A stretch of DNA of 64,000 bases from Gautieria morchelliformis (Eukaryota; Basidiomycota; Agaricomycetes; Gomphales; Gomphaceae). How positions within the stretch are numbered: position 1 is the first letter of the stretch; every line of letters begins with the position of its first letter. The notes beneath the pieces are model-generated. The model made no database searches and was not told the DNA's origin. It worked only from the letters and a program-made list of their open reading frames with translations. The stretch covers positions 103,110-167,109 of the forward strand of contig WHVA01000234.1 in NCBI GenBank assembly GCA_015179125.1, given 5' to 3'. The translations under genes and the position numbers were made by a program. This document shows positions 53,864 through 64,000 of the stretch, in pieces.

Positions 53864-54146
53864 CCTATGTCCTATTGTCCACACTCCCTCCTAGTATAAA
53901 TGTTCCAGCTCCTCTTCCCCCTTTCCCTTGCGTCCTTCTCACACACATCACGCTCGATAGCCATTAAGGCTTCGAGCTCAATCTCTTTTTGCACCCGCCC
54001 TGTCCACTTCCCACTTCTTGTTGAATTGCTATTTTGTATTTATGCTTGCGCCGGCTTGAGCACGGCCCGGTTCCCGGTCGCGCAGAGAGCGCTGGCATCG
54101 CAATCTACCTTGTTGCTAGCCCAGTGTCACACTCGAGTGAGCATAG
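53646..54146 (+). repeat. Ngaro B1-A2-B2 repeat block
   Basis: B1 (53,646-53,739) is joined directly to A2 (53,740-53,990). About 60 bp of unique DNA follows, then B2 (54,053-54,146), identical to B1. This arrangement is diagnostic of split direct repeats. Confidence 0.95.
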
Positions 54147-54456
54147 AAGGCCTCCTAAGGCCGCAATTGGTACAGCAAGGGAATGCCGGGTTGTCTGGCT
54201 CTAATCTCTTTGCAGAAATTCACTTAATAACAATCTCAGAGAAAGTTTTATTATTGAAGCTAGCTGAGAAACCCAGTTGTTGTGGTGGAAAAATCGGAGG
54301 GGTCTATGTGCGCAAAAAGCACGACGCGCGTCGGAGTCCAGACTTGACTGCAAACGGCTGTAAGGTCCGCCGCTCCAGCCGGCCGAAATCCAAATCCAAA
54401 TCCATTTCTCAAATCCCCATCAAATCCAGGTCAAATCCTCTACTGTGATCAGCCCT

Positions 54457-55010
54457 ATTATACCGCACCCGCGCCCAAGTGTCAAAAAAGTAGATGGCGC
54501 GGGCTTGGAGACGATTGCGGTGATGAACACACACCGATGCTAGAAGTGGTTGCGTCTCAGATTCTTCTCAAAGCTTTTACAATCAGGTGCCTGGAGTTTG
54601 AAAATGCGGGAGTTGGAAACCCCCTTGCGTGCATGCCCGTACGATAGCCCCGGGCAATACATAAGACCGCGCGCCGCGCATCCTTTCTCTTTGGACCTTC
54701 GCTCATGTTGGATCCCCCTTCGACGTGACGACGGAAAATTTCCGTCGTTGTGTCGTCGTAGAGTGGACTGGCCGCCGTGCTTGGCGTATGTTGGCCATCC
54801 TTGTCGTTATATGTCGGGTCTTATTCACTGACTACACACCCGCAGTTCTGGCCGCGCAACGTATACTGTGTTTATCAATTTCGACAGTAGCACTATGTGA
54901 TGTGTCGAACACAACTCTGCGGTGTGCGGAGATACTGGCGTCCAGCGGCTGTGACCGTCGTGTGCTCGTGCCGTACATGCGTGTTCACTGGCCTTGAAGT
55001 CTGCCGGTGC
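54457..55010. repeat. Repeat R, right flank then second left segment
   Basis: 54,457-54,640 continues the repeat interrupted at 45,638 (matching 14,407-14,570, through ggagtttgaaaatgcgggag). After about 20 bp the sequence becomes the left segment again, matching 10,590-10,950. This shows the end of one R unit next to the start of another. Confidence 0.85.
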
Positions 55011-55870
55011 GTGTGAAGAGACAGTTTGGGGTATGGTAACGCTGACACAATACAGGTGTCCGCTGTTCCATGAAGAACCACTTTGAAGGTACCCGACCAG
55101 GTATCGACATGGTGGAAATTTCAGGCGTAGAAGTGGCTACGCCTGAGGTATGTGTTCTGTCCCTCTCCTTGATTCGCTGCTCACCTGCCACAGTGTATGG
55201 CAACGCTGACACTATGCAGGTGTCCGCGGTTCCATGAAGAATCACTTTGAAGGTACCCGACCAGGTATCGACATGGTGGAAATTTCAGGCGTAGAAGTGG
55301 CTACGCTTGAGGTGTGTGTTCTGTCCCTCTCCTTGATTCGCTGCTCACCTGCCACAGTGTATCGTTGACACTATGCAAGTGTCCGCGGTTCCATGAAGAA
55401 CCACTTTGAAGGTACCCGACCAGGTATCGACATGGTGGAAATTTCAGGCGTAGAAGTGGCTACGCTTGAGGTGTGTGTTCTGTCCCTCTCCTTGATTCGC
55501 TGCTCACCCGCCACAGTGTATGGCAACGCTGACACAATACAGGTGTCCGCTGTTCCATGAAGAACCACTTTGAAGGGACCCGACCAGGTATCGACAGGGT
55601 GGAGATTTCAGGCGTAGAAGTGGCTACGCTTGAGGTGTGTGTTCTGTCTCTCTCCTTAATTCGCTGCTCACCTGCCGCAGTGTATGGCAACGCTGACACT
55701 ATGCAAGTGTCCGCTGTTCCATGACGAACCACTTTGAAGGTACCCGACCAGGTATCGACAGGGTGGAAATTTCAGGGTTAAGAGGTGGCGACGGCTGAGG
55801 TGCGTGTTCTGTCAGGGGTTATTATTACGCCTGAGGTGTGTTTTCTGTCCCTCTCCTTAATGCGCTGCTG
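55011..55870. repeat. Satellite of about 165 bp, five units
   Basis: Units start near 55,029, 55,195, 55,358, 55,517 and 55,681. Each contains caacgctgacac, ggttccatgaagaaccactt, acccgaccaggtatcgacat, gaaatttcaggcgtagaagt and ctgtccctctccttgattcg. Small deletions vary the unit. A single unit-like stretch (about 10,940-11,025) precedes the 31-bp satellite, which begins at the same ggtatcgac motif. Confidence 0.92.
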
Positions 55871-55899
55871 ACCTGCCACAGTATTCGGGGGTATTGTAA

Positions 55900-56480
55900 T
55901 CGATGTTTCTGACTTTACTGTATAATGAGGTGTCAACCACGCCGTCTCACTGTGCCCAGACGTGCGCTGTCGGCTACCCGCCAGTGCCACCCGCCTGGCG
56001 AGGTGCTCCCGGGAATCCCCGACTGCTGCAAGACTCTACTCCTCGTGTTTGGGTACTCTCAAGTCCCGTCGCATCTTCATTCCCTGTGTTTTCAAATTAA
56101 TTACCCAGTTCCCCTCCTGCGACCCCAACACATCTTTTTTTGGCCCGTCGCTCCATCACTTCCATCGACCTCGGCGGATTTGCATGATTGTCACTGTCGC
56201 CGGCTCCCGCCATCTCCCTGGTCCCGGCATCGACTTCGTTCGTCTCGGGATGCTGTACCGTCCACTGGGGCCCTGATGGCCCTTCGGGTTTCGTGTGGAT
56301 GTCCATGCACGCTTGACACTATGTACTGCGTCCTCTTGCTGATGGGATCTTTTTTGGAGGTGTGGAGTTTGAGCCCAATGTTGTTCTCGGTCGCCCAGTA
56401 TACGAGTCTACACCTTATCTCGTAGCTTGCACAATACAATGATTCTAGCTTGATCTACGATTTCTTTGACTGAGAACATT
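55900..56480. repeat. Repeat R body fragment (third copy)
   Basis: It resembles 11,660-12,150 and 19,760-20,240 (aaattaattacccagttccc, cccgtcgctccatcacttcc, cgagtctacaccttatctcg), with its own indels. It runs into the Copia relic, so its last 70 bp or so (tgatttctttgactgaaaac-like) are shared between R and Copia. Confidence 0.85.
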
Positions 56481-57616
56481 CTGTGGTCTGAGTGCAATGG
56501 TGATATACCTAATAACCAATGCAGTTCACCTAGGTCCGTTATTTCGACATGCTTCGAAATTCCGGCCTTGAACTGCTTCACCGCCATCTCAAACGTCGCG
56601 GCAATCGTACAATCGTCAACATGTACCAAGACAATTGTAAGCGAGTCGTTTGTGCGTCGAAAGAAGACAGCCTGGTCTACATCACAGCGGGTGAAAAGCA
56701 ATTTGGTGAGCATGATTTCCATGAGCTTTTGGCACCAGCGCCGTCCAGAATGTTTTAGTCTGTATAAGGTCTTTTGTAGAAGACAGACCATCCCTGAGGA
56801 CTGAGGAGCACGATAGCCCGGAGGTTGAGACATGTATATTGTTTCACTGTCAGTGAGTTCCCCATTTAGATACACACCTTTTATATCAATCTGATGTAAT
56901 TCCGTATTATTTGCTGTGGCTAGGCAAGCACCGTTCAAATTGAGGCCAGCTTCGCGACTGGGGTGAAGGTGTCGAAGTAGTCCACACCTGGTACCTGTGG
57001 GAATCCTTGGGCGACAAGGTGAGACTTGTAGGGGACTACATTTCCTGCTGAATCTTTTTTAGCTCGGAAAACCCACCTGGATCCTACAATATTAGCACCA
57101 CTTGGAGCATCTATAAGTGTCCAAGTTCCTGCGTCACGAAGGACCGCTAATTCTTCATGAACAGCTTGCTCCCACAGATGCCAGTCCGGGCATTGTTTTA
57201 CCTCAGCCAGGGGTGGGGGCTTGAAAGCTTCGATTTCGCTTGTTTCAGCCATGAGTACGTACTCATCAGCCTCTTCAGATAGCATCATCCACTCAGCTGT
57301 TCCCTCGCCTTCAAGTACTTCTGTAGGTTTATCTATGGCAGTGGGCAATTGTACACCAGCGGCGATGGTGGGATCTGATGCATGGTAAGAGGATGCTCCA
57401 TGTCCTTCTAAAATATCTCTGACACGCTGGCTGGGCTTGTGTACTCTTTTTTGCAGGTGCCTCTTCTTTGGAGCCAGATGGGTTTGCAGCGTCATCATTG
57501 GTGGCAGGTGGGTCAGGGACAGGAGGTGCTGGGGGGATAATAGGTTTGGAGGAGGAAGGTGCATCAGTTTTTGTTTCGATAAACTGCCAATCCTCCCCCC
57601 CAAGACAAGAAGCTGA

Positions 57617-58318
57617 TGTAAGAGATTAAGAGATATCAAGTGTAGATTCGAGTAGGAATATAATGCAGACTTCAAATCGAAGTTGAATTGAGTAAGAGTT
57701 CAAGAGCAGAGAAATCAAGTAATGCATTCTCGAATGATAACTATGCAATAAATGCGTCACAACACACTTTGTAACTTGGAGACAAGTGAGTTCTAATTGA
57801 CTGGTCATTTTCTGTGTACACTTGAGCTATTTAAGTACGATGTATGAGTCTATGGTGATATATGCTCCGGATTGTGTAGGAATAGACATGTGAGTTGTAA
57901 TCCGGTGACTGACATGCCGACTACTGCGGTAGCTACTTGATCTAACAGTTGGTAGTACGCATATGTGGAAAGGATATCAGAAGAGAATTATGATGATGAT
58001 AAAGGGGAAAATAGAAGAAAGAAAATCAAGTGTGGTGGACTAGCCACTACAGGACTCCTCGGATCAGAACCTCTTAGTCTTGAGTACTCATTCTAGGCCG
58101 TACAAGCATCCGTGGCCTGTCCGGTGGATGGATAAGCTGTGGAGATATGCATAGATGTGATATGGAGATTATTGACGGTCTGCAGGTTCGAGTGGGTGTT
58201 CATGTGTGGTCACGGGGATGTATGCAGTGCAAAGCAGTAGTAATGGTTTTATGACTTTGTTAGAGTCATAGGGAATAAAAGAGAGTGGTGTAACATATGT
58301 GATATTGTTTTTATAACA
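57617..58318 (-). mobile_element. Solo LTR, family L3, with perfect TSD GCTGA
   Basis: It is 702 bp. Read on the minus strand it runs TGTTATAAAAACA...CTCTTACA. GCTGA occurs at 57,612-57,616 and 58,319-58,323. Removing it and one GCTGA rejoins the Copia frame as NTQVSASCLGGEDWQFIE. The family differs from L1, L2 and the chromovirus LTR. Confidence 0.92.
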
Positions 58319-59060
58319 GCTGACACTTGAGTGTTATATGGGTAGACATTACATTCTACAGTGATGGTCCGCTTGTCAGGCCAGTAGATTCTGTAGCCCT
58401 TGCTTTGGTCATCTATACCCAGCCAGCGCCTTTCTGAAACACGTCCACCCTGTTTGTCTCCACTCTCTGTGTGTACCCATACTTTCTCACCCCATTCATG
58501 TACCCACTGCAAATCAGGTTGATATCAAAAGCAGCTTTGAAAGGTGTTTTGCCTTCAACAGCCCTTGTCGATGTCCTATTCATGAGCCACACAATGTGAT
58601 GAGCTGCTTCACCCCAAAGGTATCTTGACAGCTAGCATGCAGGAGGGCTCTTACGCACTCCACTATGGTGCAGTTCCGATGTTCAGTGACTCCATTATGT
58701 TGGGGCATGTCATGTACAGTGAGTTTTTGTGCTGTGCCCTTGCTTTTGAGGTAAAGAACAAATTCATTTCCAAGGTATTCTCCATCATGGTCTGAGTGCA
58801 AGCATTGATACAGCCACTGAGTTGTGTGCTGACCCAGCATTCGTACTCCTTGTATGCACTGAAGGCTTTGTCTTTTGTGTGTAAGAGGTAAAGATGGGTT
58901 TGGCACAACATATCATCAGTGAAGGTGATGTAGTAATGTCTTCCAGCTTTTGTAGCAACTGGTGCAGGCCCCCACAGATCACTATGGACTTCTTCTCCAA
59001 AAGAAGAAGCTCATTTGCCTTCCCAGACCTTCAGAACTGGTTTACGGGTTGCCTTTGCAC

Positions 59061-59633
59061 TAGTGTTCTGCAAAGCTCGGCTTGGGCCGCGGCTAAGCCA
59101 GAGCCGAGCCACCAAAAGCCATCCTGAGGCTGGGAGCTAGGGCTCGGCCTGAGTTTTGGAGAGCCCAAACTAAGCCCTCAAGCCGTGGCTCGAGCGCTTA
59201 CATGAGGGCTCACCGGTTATGTGCGAATTGGGTGACAAGTGCACTCCAAATGCGGACTCAAGACGAAGATGATCTACGGGATTCAGCCACATCAGCCTCA
59301 CATATTAATTAAGGAAGGCCCAGAGGACCCTCAGGTGGTCTAGACACTTGTCAATCTCATTGACCTCTCCAGTGACTGTGAGCTCATGGAGGGGAGAGCG
59401 ACTTCAAAGGAATATCTGAGTATGTAGAATACAACTAGTTACTTAAAGGACATAGAATTTTGAGTTTGGCATTGCATCCCCTCAAACGATGTGCCCACTC
59501 ACGAGCCCCAGCCCAGGCTGAGCCAAGCCTGAGCCGGCTCTCAAAGCCCAGCTCTGAATTTTGTGAGCCCAAGCTGGCATGAGCCGAGCCGAAGCCGTGG
59601 CTTTTGAGCCAAGGTGGGCTTTGCAGAACACTA
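59061..59633. mobile_element. hAT-like MITE with 8-bp TSD CTTTGCAC
   Basis: It is 573 bp with inverted ends tagtgttctgcaaagc and gctttgcagaacacta. CTTTGCAC is duplicated at 59,053-59,060 and 59,634-59,641. It is non-coding, rich in gagccgagcc-type motifs that can fold on themselves. The 8-bp duplication and TAGTGTT-type ends are typical of the hAT superfamily. Excision restores the Copia zinc-finger region. Confidence 0.93.
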
Positions 59634-59950
59634 CTTTGCACATATGCCGGATTCGCAAAAGAAGGGCTCTCCAGAAGGTAACATTTCAAGTTTTACTCCT
59701 GTTACAAAACCTTTGGTAACAAGTCTTCTAACCATTTCTGGTGCGATATGACCCATCTGACAGTAGAATTGGTCCAAGGTGAGTACATCAGCAACAGCAT
59801 TTGCTGTATCTGACTCGTGTGTGACACGATAAAGGCCGCATCCGGATTTCTGAACCTCACCGACCTGATCACCATTTCACTTATGATGCATTTGCGATCC
59901 GCAAACATCACAGTGAAACTGGCATCATCAAGACTGACATGAGGGTGTAA

Positions 59951-60446
59951 CCAACTAAAGGTGAGTATAGCACCTCAGTTAACCTAAGTTGGAATGTCAT
60001 GACTGTCATGAAAGCATCAGTAAGCCTATCACCACCATCACAACACGTCCAACCGCCGCATACACACTGCCCCACGTCTCATACACAGCTCCACTCACAT
60101 CACCCATATCTACACAAGCCCATACACGTCTGCACGACACACCACAACGCCTCCACAGCCCTGTCGACCTGACCCTGACCCAATACCCACCGATCCACCC
60201 CAACCCGAGACAAAGCCCGAGCCCAAGGCACATTGATCCACGGAGGAGCTAGATGTTGAGCCGCATGTCTGCATACCTTCCACACGTCTTTCTTTCCTAA
60301 CCACAATCAATGTTTCTGATACATATGACTACCTACATCCCTTCCCATTCGATAGACTAGTATCTTAGAGCTCGCGACAGTCCGCAGCCAACGAATGCAG
60401 TCACGACGCGGAAGACCCGCGCCGAAAGGAGTGGGACAAGCAGCGA
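59951..60446. other. Spacer, possible leader of the second Gypsy element
   Basis: C/A-rich DNA from about 60,030 to 60,240. No LTR edge was identified, and no separate gene is supported. Confidence 0.35.
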
Positions 60447-62431
60447 ATGCCGCCGCCAGCTGTCCTGGTCGAACAGGACATAAGGTTCAGGCACGAACCT
60501 CAAGAGAAACCGGCTGCCCCAACGGACAGCCGTAAGATGATCCAACAGATCGTTAGGGAACAGGTCGCCTCAGAGCCTGACTCTGAAACGATGACCGAGA
60601 GCTTAGAGCTCGAAGTTGCACACTGGCAGCGTAAAGAAGCCGCAGCCGCATGCCGCTGCACGTGGGCACTCGAGCTACTAGCAAAGAATGCTGAAGAAAC
60701 AGTGGCCCACAGCCACACCGCTCAGCTGCCCGGCGAGCAGCTCACGCGAGCCGTACAGGACGCATGGCAGGCACGTGCAGCCTACAACAGCAGGCTGCGT
60801 ATCCGCAACGCGGGACTGACCGGGGACACCAGGCACAAAATGCCCCCGGAACCGAGAGCACAAAATGCTCCTGATCCCAAGCCCGATTCGGCCCCGGGGC
60901 CTGTCAGGGCATACAACAGCCTGCCCCGCACGGCGTCACAGCCGCGCGAGCGATCCATGGCCCCAACGGAAGGCCAGGGAATCCCTGACCAAGCCGACGT
61001 CGTACCAATGGAGCCGTACGACGGGATCACATGGATGATCCGCATGGTGTTAGCAGACGCCGCGGACACAGACCCGGAGAAGTCTGTGCTAGCGAAAGCC
61101 GGCGTGAGATTGGCTCACCCCAAGCCATATGCCGGGGGATCTGACCTCAAAGCGTTTGAAATCTTTGTGGCAGCCATCCTATGATGGCTGAAAATGAATT
61201 GCCTCCTAGGGCCAACCAGCATAACCATGCAGGTCGGCTACCTGGGCACTCGCCTCACCAGCGAAGCCCAGGAGTGGTTCCTTCGAAACGTAGAACGCTT
61301 CGATCGCCAGGTCCGCAGCTGGATGCTGGAAACTGTGATGCAAGGCCTTCAAAAAAGGTTCCTGCACACACTGATGTACCATCACGCATCGAATAAATTC
61401 GACGCGGTCATGCAGGGCATGAAAACCGTTCAGGAAATGCTGAATGAGCTCACAAAATACGTGGCACGTATGATACAGCCGCCAGACGATTACACGTTCC
61501 AGAGACAGTTCGTGTTGGTGCTGCACGAAACGCTGCGCAACGAAGTCCTCAAAAAGGGCTATAATGCCGAGAGCAGCTCAATAGAGCAACTCTTCGAGAC
61601 GGCCCGGATGATCGAGGAGGCATCCCGATACAACATGGGGATGCGCTGCGCAGAAAGCGCAGCAGCAACGGCAAGTGCTGCCCGGCTCACAGGGAGCAAG
61701 CCGTTGACACAAACGGGCCTGACCAGGCCCAGCCTGTTCTCAAGAAGTGGAACAGGACAACGGCTACCGCCCCCACACCCAGCACAAGCTGGACGCCCGC
61801 CTGAAGCTAAACAGCCTCAAGTGTCAGGGTCGTCCCCACGACCTGCCTCACCAACGAAAGTGTTGGGCCGGCCTAACGATCGGCCCAGCGGCAGCCAAAG
61901 CAGCACCACGTGCTTTGAATGCGGCCAACCTGGCCACAAGAAGGCGGAGTGCCCCCTGCTTAGGTCCGGTATAAGGACAGCAGCCGTGAGGCACGATGAT
62001 GAGGCTGAGGATCCGGAGATGGATCTCGGTCAAAATTCTCTTCAACAGATTGATGAAGAGGGGGAGGGTGATCCCCACCCAATGACACTCCGGACAATGG
62101 AGACGTGCCTGCTGAAGAGTGGGACCCCGAGCCGTCCCAATACTATGAATGGGACAAGGAGGTGGAATACACCACCTACAGGTCCAGCGCGATCAGATTT
62201 GCGCCGGAGGACGAAACCGCCATGAAAGTCATGGCAGCACGCACGTCGGTCACGCCAGACAAGGCGGCCGAGCCGGTGTATCACCACCGAAGCAAACACA
62301 GGACGCGGCCAACGTGCCCGCGCAGTGAGAACCGTACCCTATCGGGGTACTGGGAAATAAACGGCATAAAAGCCCACTGCCTGCTAGATAGCGGCAGCGA
62401 AGGGGTACTGCTATCCCCTGAATTCACGTGA
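60447..62431 (+). pseudogene. Second Gypsy element: Gag and protease, decayed
   Basis: A frame from MPPPAVLVEQDIRF (60,447) to 61,182 contains an acidic, helical region and KPYAGGSDLKAFEIFVAAIL. It ends in TGA (61,182-61,184), and the Gag core continues in another frame from 61,194 (MQVGYLGTRLTSEAQEWFL, RQFVLVLHETLRNEVLKKG) to a CCHC knuckle CFECGQPGHKKAEC (about 61,912-61,953). The protease follows in a different frame (YWEINGIKAHCLLDSGSEGV) with a TGA at 62,429-62,431. At least two frame changes and stops indicate decay. No LTR was found at its left side. Confidence 0.85.
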
Positions 62432-62440
62432 GCTACAGGG

Positions 62441-64000
62441 ATGAAGACATTCTCCCTGGAGCAGCCAATCGCGCTGCAGCTAGCCTGCATAGGCAGCCGT
62501 TCCATGATCAACTATGGAACGAACACGACCATCAAATTTGGTCGTGAGAGATACGACGAATATTTCGACGTAGTGAACGTCGAATATTACGAGGCTATCT
62601 TCGGGACACCGTTCCTAAGGAGATTCGGCATAACCCTGGACTTCTCGAGCCCAGGGAGGATCTGCAAGGGAAATGAAGTGATCCCACGGGCAAGGTCTCG
62701 TTTGACGACGACGGATCGACAAACGAGGACAAGGGGCCACGGGTGAGCAGGATCACCCGGGCACCAAAGCCTAACCTGGCTCATTGAAGCCAGGAGGACG
62801 AGTCGCAGGACGACTTGTCCTTGAACTCACCCTACAACTGTAGGGAGAGGTGCTCTCACCTAACGGTGAAAGCGATGGGGAAGAGGAAAGTGGTCCTGCA
62901 CGCCGCGGGACCTAATAGACACCCACAGCGCCTAATGGCTTCTAAGCCAACCACACCATCATCCTTACGGATGATGACCTTCCTCGCCTCCGCAAGGAAT
63001 GGATGGAATGAATCACTGACTTAGTCAGTGGAATTCCATTAGAACTCTCGCCACTACGGGAGATCAACCATGAGATCAACCATGAGATCAACCTCATTGA
63101 TCCCAACAAGCACATGCGGTATCGACTACCGAAATGCCCCAAACAATCCGAGAGGAACTGTCGGCTAAGATAGAACGATACACCACTGCAAAGTGGTGGA
63201 TTCCGGCAGTCACGCAGCAGGCCGTGCCCATGCTGTGTGTGCTGAAGAAGAACGGTACATTGCGAACCGTCTTCAATCTGCGCCAGCAGAATGAGAACAC
63301 GGTGAAGGACTTCACGCCCTTCTGGATCAGGATATCATCCACAGCGACATGGCTTGCTATCGGTATTGAACAAAACTCGATATGTCAGAAGCATACGAGC
63401 AGATCCGGATCCATCCGGATCACGTAGCAAAGACTGCCTTTGCCATGATCCTTGGCACCTTCAGGAGCCAGGTGATACAGATGGGGGACTGTAACGCCCC
63501 ATCAACATTTCCAACGGCTGATGACAGCCATTTTCCACGACTGCATAGGTTGCTTCGTCCATGTATACATGGATGACATCTTCATATTCTCGCTCTCAAT
63601 ACAAGAGCATGAAGAGCACCTCTACATCGTCTTTGACAGACTGAGGAAGAATCACCTTTTTCTGAGCAAGAAAAAGGTGGACCTCTATTCCATCCGAATG
63701 GAGTGTCTCGGCCATATCATCGATGGCCGAGGGGTACATCTGACGAGGACAAGATGCAACGCATCCGCGAGTGGCATAGGCCACGGACGTTCAATGACGT
63801 CCAGCGTTTCCTTGGGCTGGTACAGTATCTGGCACACTACATGCCAGATGTTAGCGCATATACCACCCCACTATTGGGCTGTGCACGTAATAACCGTCCA
63901 TTCGAATGGACTCCACTACTAGACAAATGCTGGCAAAGCATTAAGGCGTTGGCCTGTAAGGCCCCGATCCTGCGTCCAGTAGACGCAAGGTGCCCAGAGC
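62441..64000 (+). pseudogene. Second Gypsy element: protease C-part and reverse transcriptase, cut by window end
   Basis: It starts with FGTPFLRRFGITLDF (about 62,610), then VTQQAVPMLCVLKKNGTLRT, FNLRQQNENT, TKLDMSEAYEQIRIHPDHVA, a NAPSTF-type motif and the catalytic VHVYMDDIFIFS, followed by KMQRIREWHRPRTFNDVQRF, LGLVQYLAHYMPDV and LLDKCWQSIKALACKAPILR to the end. Frame changes occur near 62,745-63,130, 63,370, 63,505 and 63,745. RNase H and integrase would lie beyond the window. Confidence 0.87.

Larger units (their letters stand above)
49355..54146 (+). mobile_element. Ngaro-type DIRS retroelement with split direct repeats (A1-ORFs-B1-A2-B2)
   Basis: This tyrosine-recombinase retrotransposon is 4,792 bp. 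Repeats are A1 49,355-49,661, B1 53,646-53,739, A2 53,740-53,990 and B2 54,053-54,146. B1 and B2 are identical over 94 bp. B1 abuts A2 (catag|atggatt), the junction expected of a circular intermediate. The insertion left no target duplication: the flanks attcaaac and aaggcctcc are contiguous in the opposite arm of the host palindrome (49,012-49,030, reverse strand). Three genes lie between: gag-like, RT-RNase H and tyrosine recombinase. Confidence 0.95.
48800..54363. mobile_element. Long-armed palindromic element, split by Ngaro
   Basis: Left arm 48,800-49,131 is complementary to the right arm (49,241-49,354 continued at 54,147-54,363), around a loop of about 110 bp. Ends are TTACAGCCGTTTGCAGTCAA and its complement. 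A 3-bp GGT flanks both ends (48,797-48,799 and 54,364-54,366), which may be a target duplication. Without Ngaro the element is about 770 bp and has no coding, so it is likely a non-autonomous foldback or MITE-type element. Confidence 0.8.
45639..54456 (+). mobile_element. PIF/Harbinger DNA transposon carrying nested insertions
   Basis: Terminal inverted repeats agggctgatcacagtagagg (45,639) and its complement ending at 54,456 bound 8,818 bp. A 3-bp ATT duplication flanks them (45,636-45,638 and 54,457-54,459); reading TTA with slightly asymmetric ends is also possible. The empty site is preserved at 14,404-14,409. Without the nested palindromic element and Ngaro, the transposon is about 3.25 kb and contains the two standard Harbinger genes, transposase and a Myb-like partner. 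Confidence 0.9.
56408..59950 (-). pseudogene. pol: Ty1/Copia pol relic
   Basis: The minus strand carries, in order: a pre-integrase zinc-finger region (GHIAPEMVRRL, GICAKATRKPVLKVWEGK); integrase (HYYITFTDDM, LHSDHDGEYLGNEFVLYLKS, MPQHNGVTEHRN); a post-integrase part (WGEKVWVHTESGDKQGG, RRWLGIDDQSKGYRIYWPDK); and reverse transcriptase (WHLWEQAVHEELAVLRDAG, GSRWVFRAKKDSAGNVVPYK, HQIDIKGVYLNGEL, IVLVHVDDCTIAA, ITDLGELHWLLGIS). It is interrupted by a MITE (59,061-59,633) and a solo LTR (57,617-58,318), has one-base shifts near 58,514 and 58,815 and around 56,935, and ends within the RT where repeat R begins. RNase H, gag and its own LTRs are absent. Confidence 0.9.

Overview
This window is eukaryotic, from a filamentous basidiomycete and most likely an Agaricomycete. 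The reasons are: many short introns (about 45-150 bp) in compact genes; a RasGAP and an ER DnaJ gene of typical fungal layout; and a mobile-element set (KDZ transposase, chromodomain Ty3/Gypsy, Ngaro/DIRS, PIF/Harbinger, Copia) that is characteristic of mushroom-forming fungi. No species is claimed.

Layout. (1) 1-10.4 kb is ordinary gene space with three plus-strand genes, each rebuilt here exon by exon: a Gap1/Sar1-type RasGAP (2096-4987), a secreted A1 aspartic protease with a Ser/Thr-rich tail and hydrophobic C-terminus (5449-8001), and an ER-lumenal Hsp40 of the Scj1/ERdj3 type ending in KDEL (8373-10413). (2) 10.5-22.5 kb holds two copies of a roughly 2.4 kb repeat, here called R, each carrying a minus-strand multi-pass membrane protein gene. 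Copy A is preceded by a 31-bp satellite. Between the copies lies a decayed KDZ transposase gene split by a solo LTR. (3) 22.5-28.5 kb is a mosaic of solo LTRs inserted into small unidentified genes; two insertions have recognisable 5-bp target duplications and interrupt reading frames that rejoin when the LTR is removed. (4) 28,565-36,528 is a complete 7,964-bp chromovirus (Ty3/Gypsy) with 681-bp LTRs and a perfect 5-bp target duplication. Besides gag and pol it carries an antisense, spliced third gene with a cysteine spacing like Zn2Cys6. (5) 36.5-45.6 kb is gene-poor: a possible secreted-protein exon, a GC-rich minisatellite, low-complexity DNA and a broken ArAE-type transporter gene. (6) 45,639-54,456 is a nest of elements: Harbinger in repeat R, a long-armed palindromic element in Harbinger, and an Ngaro retroelement with split direct repeats in one palindrome arm. 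Undisturbed copies elsewhere in the window serve as empty sites for two of these steps. (7) 54.5-56.5 kb is repeat R again, with a different (about 165-bp) satellite. (8) 56.4-59.95 kb is a Copia pol relic holding a solo LTR (TSD GCTGA) and a hAT-like MITE (TSD CTTTGCAC). (9) 60.4-64.0 kb is a second, decayed Gypsy element that runs off the window.

How it fits together. The three left-hand genes are unrelated housekeeping or secretory functions (Ras signalling, extracellular or cell-surface proteolysis, ER folding). The rest is layered transposon history. Many of the visible lesions (LTR differences, one target-duplication mismatch, at least one premature TGA) are C-to-T or G-to-A changes at CpG, which suggests methylation-driven decay. 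No CRISPR array, tRNA or rRNA gene was recognised.
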